A DNA stretch of 64,000 nt from Sphingomicrobium sediminis. GTDB lineage: Bacteria > Pseudomonadota > Alphaproteobacteria > Sphingomonadales > Sphingomonadaceae. The stretch is taken from the NCBI RefSeq assembly GCF_023805295.1, contig NZ_JAMSHT010000001.1, forward strand, positions 310,001 to 374,000, written 5' to 3'. Position 1 is the first letter of the stretch. Each line of letters begins with the position of its first letter. Both the position numbers and the translations under genes were made by a program. Shown one piece after another: positions 49,272-58,320 of this stretch. The notes below the pieces were generated by a model that was given only the letters and a program-made list of their open reading frames with translations, ran no database searches and was not told where the DNA came from.

Positions 49272-50171
49272 ATGTCCTTGGCTATTGCTCTTTCGATGGC
49301 GCTCGGCGCCGCTTCACCCGCTTCCGACTGCAACCCACTTCCCGGCTGGGAGACAGTTGCACAAGCTGCCGACGGCAAGTTCCTGATTTTCGGAGAATCT
49401 CACGGGACGGCAGAATCGCCGGCTGCTGTGGCCGAATATATTTGTGCGATCTCCGAGACGCGCAGTGTCCTTCTCGCAATCGAATTCAATGCGACCAGCG
49501 ACGATGCCTTCCGCGAAGTGTGGAACGGGCCGCATGAGGGTTTTCGCGAGCGGATGATCAAGACGGTAGGCGAATGGACCGGACGCGAGGATGGTGTCGC
49601 TAGCGTGGCGATGCTCGACATGCTTGAACGGCTGCATGCACTCAAGAGTGCTGGTCGCGACATCGACATCACATCCTTCAACGGTTCGAAGAATGAAACG
49701 CAACGGCGCGCACTGGCCAGTTTGCCTGCGCAGGAACCGCATGAGGCATCTCAAGCACTCAATATTCGTGCCGCTGCCGATCGCGGGAAATATGACCAGG
49801 TCGTCGTGCTGGTTGGCGAGTTGCACTCGCGGCAGAGTGCGGTGTCGATGGGCGGCGAACCGTTTCGTCCGATGGCTGCGATCCTCGATGCCGAAACCAA
49901 TGTCGTGTCACTCTACATGATCCACGGGCCGGGTGAGACCTGGTCTTGCCAGTTGGCAATCGATCCCGAGGACATGCCGCCTCCCGGAACGCCCATTACG
50001 GACGACATGATAGCCTGCGCAGCCCACCCGACGCCCGCAAACCATGCAGGCGATCGTGCGCCGGGTTTTCACCTGATCGATGGCGAGAACGCGTTGCCCG
50101 ATTTTGACGGCGTGTTTCATGTCGGGCCCGTGACCGCCTCTCCGCCGGCATCGTCTGCCGATCCGGTTTGA
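49272..50171 (+). CDS. Secreted protein of the ChaN/TIKI/EreA-like superfamily
   Basis: A 299-residue protein with an N-terminal signal peptide (MSLAIALSMALGAASPAS). FLIFGESHGTAESPAAVAEY at about 37-56 holds the GESHG/GExH signature of the haem-uptake-ChaN, TIKI and EreA-like fold, and VVLVGELHSRQSAVSMG near 180 gives a second acidic-His motif (GELH). Both motifs suggest a metal or active site formed by the two halves. Substrate unknown. No operon partner; spacing of about 95 bp on the left and 46 bp on the right. Confidence 0.65.
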   Translation: MSLAIALSMALGAASPASDCNPLPGWETVAQAADGKFLIFGESHGTAESPAAVAEYICAISETRSVLLAIEFNATSDDAFREVWNGPHEGFRERMIKTVGEWTGREDGVASVAMLDMLERLHALKSAGRDIDITSFNGSKNETQRRALASLPAQEPHEASQALNIRAAADRGKYDQVVVLVGELHSRQSAVSMGGEPFRPMAAILDAETNVVSLYMIHGPGETWSCQLAIDPEDMPPPGTPITDDMIACAAHPTPANHAGDRAPGFHLIDGENALPDFDGVFHVGPVTASPPASSADPV

Positions 50172-50217
50172 CGCGCGTCAATTGCACCGACGGTCACGTG
50201 GCGCTAAAGCCCACCCC

Positions 50218-51159
50218 ATGACCGAAGTAATCACCAGTGAAAGCGTTGCGACCGTCTCCCTGAAGGACGATCCGGACACGCTCGCCCATGACCTTGGCAC
50301 CAGCTTTGTCGAATATGGTTTCGCCATCGTGCGTGACCACGGCATTCCACAGGACCTGATCGACCGCGCCTACAAGAAAGCGGAAGAGTTTTTCGCACTG
50401 CCCGAAGAGGTGAAGCGTAAGTATCATGTTGAAGGCGGCGGCGGCGCGCGCGGCTATACGCCGTTCGGGATCGAGACGGCCAAGGGTCACAAGCATCACG
50501 ACCTCAAGGAATTCTACCATGTCGGGCGCGACCTGCCCGAGGGGCATCGCTTCCGCGATCATATGGCCGACAATATCTGGCCGGAAGAAATCGAGAGCTT
50601 CGAGGCGACCTTCAAGGAACTCTATGCCGAGTTCGACAAGGCTGGCGAGCGGCTGCTGCGCGCGGTTGCGCGCTTCCTGAACATCGAAGAGGAATTTCTC
50701 GTCGATGCGATCGAGGACGGCAATAGCGTGATGCGCATGCTCTTCTACCCGCCGCAGACCGAGCCGACGGGCCAGCACATCCGCGCCGGGGCGCATGGCG
50801 ATATCAATGCCATCACCTTGCTGCTTGGTGCCGAGGAGGCGGGTCTCCAGCTGCTGACCAAGGAAGGCAAGTGGCTCGACGTGAAGCCCAAGGAAGGCGA
50901 GCTCGCCATCAATATTGGCGACATGCTCGACCGGCTGACCAACGGCTATCTGCCCTCGACCCAGCATCGCGTCATCAACCCGACGCCCGATCGCGCCAGT
51001 AATGCGCGTTATTCGATGCCTTTCTTCCTTCATTTCCGGAGCGACTTCGAAATCAAGGCGCTGCCCGGTTGCGTACCCGAAGGCGAGGAGCCCAAGCAGC
51101 CGCCCATCACGGCGGACGAATTCCTCCAGCAACGGTTGCGCGAGATCAAGCTGGCCTGA
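50218..51159 (+). CDS. Isopenicillin N synthase-like 2-oxoglutarate/Fe(II) dioxygenase
   Basis: A 313-residue non-haem iron oxygenase. An N-terminal DIOX_N part (GTSFVEYGFAIVRDHGIPQD) precedes the jelly roll with iron ligands in RAGAHGDINAITLLLG (HxD) and STQHRVINPT (His), and 2OG-binding RxS in NARYSMPFF. Bacterial members hydroxylate diverse small molecules; true beta-lactam synthesis is not implied. The ATG at 50218 begins MTEVITSESVATVSL; the stop overlaps the next start (TGATG). Confidence 0.9.
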   Translation: MTEVITSESVATVSLKDDPDTLAHDLGTSFVEYGFAIVRDHGIPQDLIDRAYKKAEEFFALPEEVKRKYHVEGGGGARGYTPFGIETAKGHKHHDLKEFYHVGRDLPEGHRFRDHMADNIWPEEIESFEATFKELYAEFDKAGERLLRAVARFLNIEEEFLVDAIEDGNSVMRMLFYPPQTEPTGQHIRAGAHGDINAITLLLGAEEAGLQLLTKEGKWLDVKPKEGELAINIGDMLDRLTNGYLPSTQHRVINPTPDRASNARYSMPFFLHFRSDFEIKALPGCVPEGEEPKQPPITADEFLQQRLREIKLA

Positions 51160-51605
51160 TGGTTCCGCCGAAGCGGAAGCGCCGGTCCTTTTCGACCGGC
51201 TGGGGGCTGAAGCTGCGCCGAGCGGTGGATTGGACGATCCGTCCGGGTGAGCCTTTCTGGTCGCGCATGTTGATCGCCTATGCCGTCATCTTCACGGTGC
51301 CGATCACCATGGCCTTGTTTGCGCCGGGCATGTTGCCACAGGGCCGGCTGTTCCTTTTGCTCCTGTTCGGTCCGACCGGTGCCTTCGTGACGTGGCGCAT
51401 CATTCGGAAAAGTCGGGCGATGGGTCTGCGCGATGGCCGGAGCTACGAAAAGTACGGTCGGCAAATCCTGCCGCCGGAATATTGCGACAGCGAAGACGGT
51501 CAAATGGCGGCCTATCGCCGCCGGGTCGCGGCGCGCAAGGCTGCGAAGAGCAAGCCCCATCCGCGGCGCAACATCGATGCGCCCAAGCGACCCACGGACA
51601 TTTAG
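51159..51605 (+). CDS. Small basic membrane protein, unknown
   Basis: A 148-residue protein with two predicted helices (MLIAYAVIFTVPITMALFAP; LFLLLLFGPTGAFVTWRIIR) flanked by very basic termini (PPKRKRRS; RRVAARKAAKSKPHPRRN). The start overlaps the dioxygenase stop, so the two may be co-translated. I do not recognise a family. Confidence 0.65.
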   Translation: MVPPKRKRRSFSTGWGLKLRRAVDWTIRPGEPFWSRMLIAYAVIFTVPITMALFAPGMLPQGRLFLLLLFGPTGAFVTWRIIRKSRAMGLRDGRSYEKYGRQILPPEYCDSEDGQMAAYRRRVAARKAAKSKPHPRRNIDAPKRPTDI

Positions 51606-51659
51606 GGTCATTGACGCGCAACCCCTTTGGTTGCAATCCGCAACTCAAAGGAGAGTGTG

Positions 51660-52448
51660 ATGCCCGCATTGAGTGACGCGATCGCGCAGTTGGAGCGCGA
51701 CAGGGACCGGTTCACGATCCAGGCGCCCGAGGATTGGGCGCAGGGGCGCACCCTCTATGGCGGCATGACGCTGGCGCTCGCGCATGAAGCAGCGCGGCTC
51801 TATTTCGACGACCTGCCGCCGCTCAAGTCCGCGCAATGCGTGTTCGTGGGGCCGGCGCAGGGCAAGCTGCATTTCCTGCCGGGTATCCTCCGCAAGGGGC
51901 GCTCGACCACGATGGTCGCGGTCGAAGCGGTGAGCGATGACGGGCCCGTGCTGCGCGCCAGCTTCGTCTTTGCCGCGCCGCAGGCAAGCGGGATCGAGGT
52001 GACCCCGCCGCCGCTGCCCGATGTGCTGCCGCCGGACGAAGCGGGCCCGCTCTTTCCCGGCAATAACAGCCGCGCGCCCGGTTTCACCGCCAATTTCGAC
52101 ATGCGCCTGGGCGCGGGATCGCAGGGTGGCTCGGGCGGTGAGCCGATGATGGCGACATGGGCGAAGTTCATCGACCAACCGGGCGTGGATGCGACGACCG
52201 CGCTTCTGGCGCTCGCGGATGCACCGCCGCCTGCCGCGATCGTTCGTTTTCCCGTCATGGGGCCGCTGTCGAGCGTGACCTGGCATATCGACCTGTTGGA
52301 GGAGCCGGACAATGTGGACGGTTGGCACTTGCTGCGCGCCGAGGCCGAACAGGCCGAGGACGGCATGACCACGCAGGACATGAAGCTGTGGTCGGAGGAC
52401 GGGCGCTGCCTCGCCATCGGCCGGCAGCAGATCGCGGTCTTCGTCTAG
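51660..52448 (+). CDS. Acyl-CoA thioesterase-like (TesB/4HBT double hotdog)
   Basis: A 262-residue protein with AAAGGAGA ideally placed upstream. The start of each half has hotdog features: APEDWAQGRTLYGGMTLALA with an early tight turn, and the second half EPMMATWAKFIDQPGVDATT. This arrangement is the TesB/4HBT_3 thioesterase family that cleaves acyl-CoA. Catalytic Asp/Gln/Thr triad not certain by eye. Its 3' end overlaps cdd (opposite strand) by 4 bp. Confidence 0.8.
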   Translation: MPALSDAIAQLERDRDRFTIQAPEDWAQGRTLYGGMTLALAHEAARLYFDDLPPLKSAQCVFVGPAQGKLHFLPGILRKGRSTTMVAVEAVSDDGPVLRASFVFAAPQASGIEVTPPPLPDVLPPDEAGPLFPGNNSRAPGFTANFDMRLGAGSQGGSGGEPMMATWAKFIDQPGVDATTALLALADAPPPAAIVRFPVMGPLSSVTWHIDLLEEPDNVDGWHLLRAEAEQAEDGMTTQDMKLWSEDGRCLAIGRQQIAVFV

Positions 52449-52888
52449 GCGCTGTCTTCCAGATTCTTGGGCCCGAAATTGTGGGGCAGGATGGCTTCGA
52501 TGGTCATGCGCTCGACCGTCTTGCCGTCGCCCGAGGCGGCGAGAATCTCGATATCGCGGCCGCCGATATGCGCGGCTTCGAGGATGGCCTGGCGGCAACC
52601 GCCGCAGGGCGTGACGCTTTGGGCGCCGACCAATTCGTCTCCCGAGCCATCACCGCCGGCCACGGCGATCTTGGCAACCTTGCCGAGGCCGAAGGCGTGC
52701 TGGGCGGTCGTTAGCGCGCTCTGTTCGGCGCACAGGCCGAGCCGGTAGCAGGCATTTTCGAGGTTGGCGCCGGTGACGATCTCGCCATCGGTGCTGAGGA
52801 TTGCACAGCCTACCGAGAAACCCGAATAGGGGGCATAGGCCTTGAGGGCGGCGGCGCGCGCGGCGGCGACGAGTTGTTGGTCGTTCAT
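52445..52888 (-). CDS. cdd: Cytidine deaminase
   Basis: A 147-residue zinc deaminase of homotetrameric type. ATGANLENACYRLGLCAEQS-like segment here reads TGANLENACYRLGLCAEQSA, with Cys and catalytic Glu, and SVTPCGGCRQAILE holds the other two zinc cysteines (PCxxC). It converts cytidine/deoxycytidine to uridine, part of pyrimidine salvage. Single gene, convergent with the thioesterase. Confidence 0.93.
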   Translation of the reverse strand: MNDQQLVAAARAAALKAYAPYSGFSVGCAILSTDGEIVTGANLENACYRLGLCAEQSALTTAQHAFGLGKVAKIAVAGGDGSGDELVGAQSVTPCGGCRQAILEAAHIGGRDIEILAASGDGKTVERMTIEAILPHNFGPKNLEDSA

Positions 52889-52948
52889 GGCGCTTCTTGT
52901 AAGAGCGGATGTATCGAATCACCAGTGACCGCGTGGGGGACACCGAAC

Positions 52949-53413
52949 ATGATCTTGACCGCCTTTTCCGCCCTTCTTGCCATGGTCGTGGCCGATCCTG
53001 CCGAGGACCGCGCCAAGATGGCCGAAGCGATGGGCATGCCCGCCGAAGTCGGTGAGCAGCTCTTCGCCCGCGAAATCCCGGCCGAACAGGCCAAGGCCTA
53101 TGTCGAGGCGTCGGCGCCCGACCCGTTCGTCGGCGCGGTGCGCATGACAGTGCGGTCCTCGCATCGCAACGACAATCGCCTGATCCTCAATTCGGAGCGC
53201 GATTTCCGCGATCCCCTGAATGTCGGCATCTATATCGACGAGGACGGCATGAAGATGCTCGACCGTCATTTCGGTGGCGTGACCGAGACCATCCTCGCTG
53301 ACCGCACGATCGTAGTTGCGGGCGTGCTGGCCGAAGTCCCGACAGGGCGCAACGGCCAGTTCACCCAGCTTCGCATGGTGATCGTCTCGCCCTACCAGAT
53401 CGAGATCCAGTAG
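52949..53413 (+). CDS. Putative exported protein, unknown
   Basis: A 154-residue protein with a short hydrophobic N-terminus (MILTAFSALLAMVVADPAED) that may be a signal peptide cleaved near VVA-DP. The rest is polar and acidic with predicted beta strands (AVRMTVRSSHRNDNRLILNS, GVTETILADRTIVVAGVLAE). No family recognised. Ends 12 bp from the amn stop, convergent, without a visible terminator. Confidence 0.6.
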   Translation: MILTAFSALLAMVVADPAEDRAKMAEAMGMPAEVGEQLFAREIPAEQAKAYVEASAPDPFVGAVRMTVRSSHRNDNRLILNSERDFRDPLNVGIYIDEDGMKMLDRHFGGVTETILADRTIVVAGVLAEVPTGRNGQFTQLRMVIVSPYQIEIQ

Positions 53414-53425
53414 GGCGCTGATGTC

Positions 53426-54877
53426 CTAGCGCAGCGGCGGCTCGTCGAAGCTGCGCAGCTTGCGGCTGTGCAGCCCGTCGCCCTCGTGACGCAGATGATC
53501 GAGGGCAGCGATGCCGATGCGCAGGTGCTGGCTGATCGCCTTTTCATAAAAGGCATTGGCCTGGCCCGGCAGTTTCAGCTCGCCATGCAGCGGCTTGTCG
53601 CTGACACATAGCAGCGTTCCGTAGGGCACGCGGAAGCGATAGCCCTGTGCGGCGACGGTCGCGCTTTCCATATCGATCCCGACTGCGCGGCTCTGGTTGA
53701 AGCGCATTGCCGAGAGGGTGTAGCGCAACTCCCAGTTGCGATCGTCGGTAGTGACGACCGTGCCGGTACGCAGGCGCTTCTTCAATTCCTCGTCGCCCTC
53801 ACCGGTAATGTCGAGCGCGGCGCGATACATGGCGGTCTGGACTTCGGCGATGGCCGGGATCGGGATTTCTACCGGCAGCATTTCGTCGAGGACGTGATCG
53901 TCGCGCAAATATGCGTGGGCGAGGACATAGTCGCCGATCGTCTGGCTGGGGCGGAGGCCGCCGCAATGGCCAATCATCAGCCACGCCTCAGGGCGTAGCA
54001 CCGCAATATGGTCGCAAATCGTCTTGGCGTTGGAGGGGCCGACGCCGATATTCACCAAGGTGATGCCGTCGCCATCCTCGGCGATGAGGTGGTAGGCGGG
54101 CATCTGGTGCTTGCGCCACGTGCCTGCGGCAATCTGCGCCTCGGCATCGGCCAGTTGGCCGCGCTCATAATAGCCGCCCGGCACGCTGAATGCGGTGAAA
54201 CGGCTGCCTTCCTTGCGCAGTTCGTCGATCGCGAAGCGGACGAATTCGTCGACATAGCGAACATAGTTGGTGAACAGGACGAAGCGCTGGAAATGCCAGG
54301 GCGAGGTACCCGAATAATGTTTGAGGCGCGCGAGACTGAAATCGGTGCGCGGCCCGTCGAACAGTGCCAGCGGGCGTGACGGGTGGATCGAATAATCCCA
54401 CACGCCGTCTGCAATCTCGTCACCGATCGCTTCCAACTCGGTCGAGGGGAAGCTGCGCGAGAGTTCCGACGAGGTGATGCCCGTAAGGTCGATATCGGCC
54501 TGGTCGAGCACGAAGGGGTAGGGGATCTCCATGTGGCTGCGCCCGACGCTCACCTGCACGTCATAATCGCGCACGAGATGGATCAGCTGTTCCTTGAGGT
54601 ATGAGCGGAAGAGCTGCGGACGTGCGACCGAGGTGGTGTAGGTGCCCGCTTGGTTGAGGCGGGCGAATGCGCGGCCCGGGACGGGCGGATCGCCCGACGG
54701 ATCATGGTCGATCCTCAATTCGGGATAGGCAAATAGCCCTTCTGCGCGCGCGCCCATGTCGGGGCGGGTGCCATCCTTGGCGTAGGCGTGAAGCGCTTCG
54801 TGAAGGTTGGAAACGCTCTTTTCGTAAATGGCCTCCAGTTCGTCGAGGAGGCGGTCAATCTCATTCTCTTTTGTCAT
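53426..54877 (-). CDS. amn: AMP nucleosidase
   Basis: A 483-residue enzyme that hydrolyses AMP to adenine and ribose 5-phosphate. N-terminal DUF4488-like AMP nucleosidase domain (FLLDELEAIYEKSVSNLHEA and RVQVSVGRSHMEIPYPFVLD type segments), then a purine nucleoside phosphorylase-like C-terminal domain (IGHCGGLRPSQTIGDYVLAH, VGIDMESATVAAQGYRFRVP). Start ATG at 54877. Together with cdd and the kinase/CNT operon it makes this region rich in nucleotide turnover. Confidence 0.93.
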   Translation of the reverse strand: MTKENEIDRLLDELEAIYEKSVSNLHEALHAYAKDGTRPDMGARAEGLFAYPELRIDHDPSGDPPVPGRAFARLNQAGTYTTSVARPQLFRSYLKEQLIHLVRDYDVQVSVGRSHMEIPYPFVLDQADIDLTGITSSELSRSFPSTELEAIGDEIADGVWDYSIHPSRPLALFDGPRTDFSLARLKHYSGTSPWHFQRFVLFTNYVRYVDEFVRFAIDELRKEGSRFTAFSVPGGYYERGQLADAEAQIAAGTWRKHQMPAYHLIAEDGDGITLVNIGVGPSNAKTICDHIAVLRPEAWLMIGHCGGLRPSQTIGDYVLAHAYLRDDHVLDEMLPVEIPIPAIAEVQTAMYRAALDITGEGDEELKKRLRTGTVVTTDDRNWELRYTLSAMRFNQSRAVGIDMESATVAAQGYRFRVPYGTLLCVSDKPLHGELKLPGQANAFYEKAISQHLRIGIAALDHLRHEGDGLHSRKLRSFDEPPLR

Positions 54878-54937
54878 GGCGCGCGGAATTGGGGGCAATT
54901 GCGCAGAAAAGCAAGTCGCGCGGTCACGCAGGCGCAA

Positions 54938-54970
54938 CAAAAAGGGCCGCCCGCGATGGACGGCCCTTCG
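54938..54970 (-). terminator. Terminator of the small secreted-protein gene
   Basis: On the leftward strand AAGGGCCG (54968-54961) pairs with CGGCCCTT (54949-54942) and TTTTTG follows. It lies 18 bp beyond the stop at 54988 and upstream of amn. Confidence 0.88.
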
Positions 54971-54987
54971 AGAATATCAGGCGGTGA

Positions 54988-55359
54988 TTATTCGGCCTGG
55001 GTCAGCGTCAGCGGCAATTCCGTGCCACCCTGGCTGAACGTGCCGACAAAAGCTTCGCCATTCCAGGTGCCTTCATAAGCGGCGCCGACGGCACCGATGG
55101 TGATGGTGAGGACATCGTCCTCGAGCGCGACGCCGTCGACCGGCAGCGGCTGGTCGGTCTGGGCGCGGCTATAGGCCTGCGCTTCAAGGACGCCGTCGGC
55201 ATCTTCGTCGCTGACTTGGAATTCGATGGGGAGGCTCATGCCGTTGGGCAGGGCAAGATCGCCCGTCCACGTGCCGATGGCGTCGGCGGGGCTGAGGTCC
55301 TGCGCAGCGGCAGGAGCGGCGAGCAGCGCGAGGGCTGCGAGCGTTGCAAGGTTTTTCAT
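54988..55359 (-). CDS. Small secreted protein, unknown
   Basis: A 123-residue protein with a good signal peptide (MKNLATLAALALLAAPAAAQ, cleaved after AAA/AQ). The mature part is acidic and beta-rich (GTWTGDLALPNGMSLPIEFQ; EGTWNGEAFVGTFSQGGTEL), similar in style to small lipocalin-like or DUF domains, but I cannot name it. Longer frame from 55410 is less likely because of the signal peptide start. Monocistronic with its own terminator. Confidence 0.7.
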   Translation of the reverse strand: MKNLATLAALALLAAPAAAQDLSPADAIGTWTGDLALPNGMSLPIEFQVSDEDADGVLEAQAYSRAQTDQPLPVDGVALEDDVLTITIGAVGAAYEGTWNGEAFVGTFSQGGTELPLTLTQAE

Positions 55360-55527
55360 GGGAGAGGCAGTGCCGGAGTATGCCTGAACAGGCAATGAGG
55401 CTTCTACCAACGGGTGTGTTGGCTGGATAGGACGGGGAGTGGTGTGGGGCGGGGCAGGGCGGCCTGCCCCGTCGACCCTGTCGCTCGGAAGAGCGCAGGC
55501 CGTCCGTTGCTCGCTGTCTCTCTACAT

Positions 55528-55560
55528 AAGAAAAAGCCGCCCGGTTTCCCGGACGGCTTG
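55528..55560 (-). terminator. rpsI terminator
   Basis: On the leftward strand AAGCCGTCCGG pairs with CCGGGCGGCTT around GAAA-type loop sequence, followed by TTTTCTT. It lies 27 bp after the rpsI stop at 55587. Confidence 0.85.
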
Positions 55561-55586
55561 TTTCTTCTGCTCGGCAGCTCGCTCGC

Positions 55587-56189
55587 TTAACGCTTCGAGA
55601 ACTGGAAGCTACGGCGGGCCTTGGCGCGACCGTACTTCTTACGCTCGACCACGCGGCTGTCGCGGGTGAGGAAGCCGGCACGCTTCACCGTGGTGCGCAG
55701 CGCCGGTTCGTACTTGGCGAGGGCCTGGGCGATGCCGTGCAGCACCGCACCGGCCTGGCCCGACAGGCCGCCGCCCTTGACGGTGGCGATCACGTCATAC
55801 TGCCCAACGCGGTCGGTGATGCCGAACGGCTGGTTGATGATCAGGCGCTGCGTCGGACGCGCGAAATAGACAGCCTGGTCACGACCGTTGATCGTGATCT
55901 TGCCCGAGCCCGGCTTGAGCCAGACACGTGCAGCGGCGTCCTTGCGGCGACCGGTCGCATAAGCGCGGCCGAGATCGTCGATTTCCTGCTCGCGAAGCGG
56001 GGCTTCCTCCACGACCGGGGTGTCGGCGACGGTTTCGCCTTCGGCCGGGGTGTCGACAGCGGCATCGTCAGCCTTGACGTCCGACTTGTCAGCCTTGGGC
56101 TCGGTCTTGGTTTCCTCGACCGTGGCGCCCTGTTCCTGCTTCTTGGTCAGCTCGCCGAGATCAGCGAGACCCTTCTTTTCGTCGGCCAT
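55587..56189 (-). CDS. rpsI: 30S ribosomal protein S9 with N-terminal extension
   Basis: A 200-residue S9. The C-terminal 130 residues are classical ([40 protein letters not shown], ending RRSFQFSKR, with the universal KR tail contacting tRNA in the P site). The first about 70 residues are an acidic Glu/Asp/Ala/Thr-rich extension ([20 protein letters not shown]) not in E. coli S9. As I recall, similar extensions occur in sphingomonads. The ATG overlaps the rplM stop (TAATG), the usual L13-S9 operon. Confidence 0.97.
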   Translation of the reverse strand: MADEKKGLADLGELTKKQEQGATVEETKTEPKADKSDVKADDAAVDTPAEGETVADTPVVEEAPLREQEIDDLGRAYATGRRKDAAARVWLKPGSGKITINGRDQAVYFARPTQRLIINQPFGITDRVGQYDVIATVKGGGLSGQAGAVLHGIAQALAKYEPALRTTVKRAGFLTRDSRVVERKKYGRAKARRSFQFSKR

Positions 56190-56668
56190 TATGCGCCCAC
56201 CTTGTTCTTGCGGTTCATCGAAGCGACGTCGAGCACTTCGGGGTTCTGGCCGCCGTGCGGATGCTCGGTGCCGTTATAGAGGTGAAGGTTCTTCATGACG
56301 GCGCGGCCAAGCGGACCACGCGGCACCATGTTCTTCACGGCCTTTTCAAGCACGCGCTCGGGGTGCTTGCCCTCGAGGATGCGGGTCGGCGTCGTTTCCT
56401 TGATGCCGCCGGCATAACCGGTGTGCTTGTAATATTTCTTGGTGTTCGCCTTGTCCGAGGTGAAGCGCACCTTGTCGGCGTTGATGACGACGACATGGTC
56501 GCCGCAATCGACGTGCGGGGTGAAGCTCGGCTTGTGCTTGCCACGGATGTGGTTGGCGATGATCGCGGCAACGCGGCCGACGACCAGGTTTTCAGCATCG
56601 ATGAGATGCCATTTTTTTTCGACCTCGGCCGGTTTCGCCGGCTTGGTGGTCTTCATCAGCGCCTTCAT
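56189..56668 (-). CDS. rplM: 50S ribosomal protein L13
   Basis: A 159-residue L13. ATG at 56668 with AGGATC upstream. Conserved: [61 protein letters not shown]-terminus ends with [14 protein letters not shown]. It is the first gene of the rplM-rpsI operon. Confidence 0.97.
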   Translation of the reverse strand: MKALMKTTKPAKPAEVEKKWHLIDAENLVVGRVAAIIANHIRGKHKPSFTPHVDCGDHVVVINADKVRFTSDKANTKKYYKHTGYAGGIKETTPTRILEGKHPERVLEKAVKNMVPRGPLGRAVMKNLHLYNGTEHPHGGQNPEVLDVASMNRKNKVGA

Positions 56669-56783
56669 GGCCTGATCCTTTCCAAAAATTACGAAAGGCA
56701 CGGGGTCAGCCCCATGCCGTTGCCGCGCCTAATGACGGCGGGAGGCGATTAAGTCAAGTTTTGCGGGGCCTTGCTGGCGGGTA

Positions 56784-57116
56784 TCAAGATACCGCCCTGC
56801 AATTCTCTTCGATCCACGCGCCATATTCGGGGGTCGTCTCGACGATCGGCCAGGCGGTGATGGCGGGGACGGAAAAGCCGTGCAGTGCCTTCACCCGCGC
56901 CGCGAGCGCGTCGAAATTGTGGCCCATCGTCTTGGCGACGACCGGGAATTCGGCGCCGGTCTCGACCGCGCCTTCCCAGCGATAGATGCTCTTGGCCTGG
57001 CCGAGGATGTTGCAGCAGGCAGCGAGCCGTTCCTCGACCAGCGCGCGGGCGATTTCCTGCGCTTCGCCGAGCGCGGAGCACATGATGTACACACTGATCG
57101 GGCCGTCATGGCTCAT
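56784..57116 (-). CDS. cutA: Divalent-cation tolerance protein CutA
   Basis: A 110-residue trimeric CutA1 fold protein. AQEIARALVEERLAACCNIL and SIYRWEGAVETGAEFPVVAK are typical, with the C-terminal HGFSVPAITAWPIVETTPEY and the usual Trp (WIEENC). Linked to copper and other metal tolerance, mechanism unclear. Its start overlaps the ctaA stop as ATGA. Confidence 0.92.
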   Translation of the reverse strand: MSHDGPISVYIMCSALGEAQEIARALVEERLAACCNILGQAKSIYRWEGAVETGAEFPVVAKTMGHNFDALAARVKALHGFSVPAITAWPIVETTPEYGAWIEENCRAVS

Positions 57117-58162
57117 GCGCGGCGGCCCAGCACGTGCGCGCCCCAGGCGAGCGAGGCGACGAGCAGCGCGCCGACCGCCTGGTGGAGGACGGCTAGGACG
57201 ATGTTCATGCCGCTCAGGACGGTGGCGATTCCCAGCAGCACCTGCGTGCCGACCGTTGCATGCATGGCGATCGAGGCGCGCCGGTCATGCGGTTTGACGC
57301 GGATGGCGAGCCAGATCAGCGCACCGGCCGCGATCCATGCCCACCAGCGGTGCATCCAGTGGATGAGGAAGGGATCGTTGGTCAGCGTGTTCCAGGTGCC
57401 GCCGGCCCACTCGATCGCATTGTCGGGATAGAAACGCTCGAACATCAGCGGCCATTCGCTGCTGATATATCCGGCATTGAGGCCGGCGACCCAGGCGCCG
57501 AGCAGGAGCTGGATGAACAGGATGAGCGCGACCGGCAGCGCAGCGGTGCGGAGCGTGGCCGGCTTTGTGTTGCCGCGGGCGAACTGGCGCAGGTCGAGCG
57601 CGGTCCAGATAAGGCCGGCAAGGATGAACAGCGCGGTCAGGAGGTGCGCAGCGAGACGGAAATGCGAGACGTCGGTACGCCCGACGAGGCCCGATTGTAC
57701 CATATACCAGCCCAGCGCCCCTTGGCTTGCGCCCAGCAGGAAGAGGGCGACGAGGCGTGGCTTGTAGCCCTCCGGGATCGCATTGCGGATCCAAAACCAG
57801 GCCAGCGGAATGAAGAAGGCAACGCCGACCATGCGGGCGAGGAAACGGTGGAACCACTCCCAGAAATAGATCTGTTTGAACTGGGCCAAATCCATGCCTG
57901 CCGGCCCATTCACCTCGATATATTCGGTGGTCTGGCGGTAGAGCGCGAATTCGCTCTCCCATTTCTCCGCCGACAAGGGCGGCAGCGTGCCGGTGATGAG
58001 GTCCCAACGGGTGATGGACAGCCCGCTTTCGGTGAGGCGGGTGATGCCGCCCACGACGACCATGATGAAGACCAGCCCCGCCACGGCAAACAGCCAGTTG
58101 GCGATGGCGATGGGCCGTGCGGTGGCCCTGCTAGCAGAGGAAATACCAGATTCGACGTTCAT
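57113..58162 (-). CDS. ctaA: Haem A synthase (COX15/CtaA type 2)
   Basis: A 349-residue, eight-helix enzyme that oxidises the C8 methyl of haem O to haem A for cytochrome oxidase. Features of type-2 CtaA: VVVGGITRLTESGLSITRWD in the first part, FKQIYFWEWFHRFLARMVGV (His ligand), and WMHRWWAWIAAGALIW (second His). I choose the ATG at 58162; one at 58174 adds four residues. It diverges from merC across a shared promoter region. Confidence 0.95.
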   Translation of the reverse strand: MNVESGISSASRATARPIAIANWLFAVAGLVFIMVVVGGITRLTESGLSITRWDLITGTLPPLSAEKWESEFALYRQTTEYIEVNGPAGMDLAQFKQIYFWEWFHRFLARMVGVAFFIPLAWFWIRNAIPEGYKPRLVALFLLGASQGALGWYMVQSGLVGRTDVSHFRLAAHLLTALFILAGLIWTALDLRQFARGNTKPATLRTAALPVALILFIQLLLGAWVAGLNAGYISSEWPLMFERFYPDNAIEWAGGTWNTLTNDPFLIHWMHRWWAWIAAGALIWLAIRVKPHDRRASIAMHATVGTQVLLGIATVLSGMNIVLAVLHQAVGALLVASLAWGAHVLGRRA

Positions 58163-58279
58163 GATGCGGCGCATATGGCGCGAGCCGCCCACAAAGAAAA
58201 GAGGAACCAAGGGCTTAGGGGTGCCGGGAGACGGTGCAATGCTGACTTTCGACGAACAGGTTCAAAAATCGTGCAATGT

Positions 58280-58290
58280 GATATTGTATC
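58280..58290. promoter_or_regulatory. AT-rich palindrome in the ctaA/merC promoter region
   Basis: GATATTGTATC is an 11-bp palindrome around TTG in an AT-rich stretch unusual for this genome, 31 bp upstream of merC. It could be a Zur-type site for the metalloregulator encoded just downstream. Weak evidence. Confidence 0.3.
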
Positions 58291-58320
58291 TTAATACTGT
58301 CCGGCCTATATGGGCCTCAT

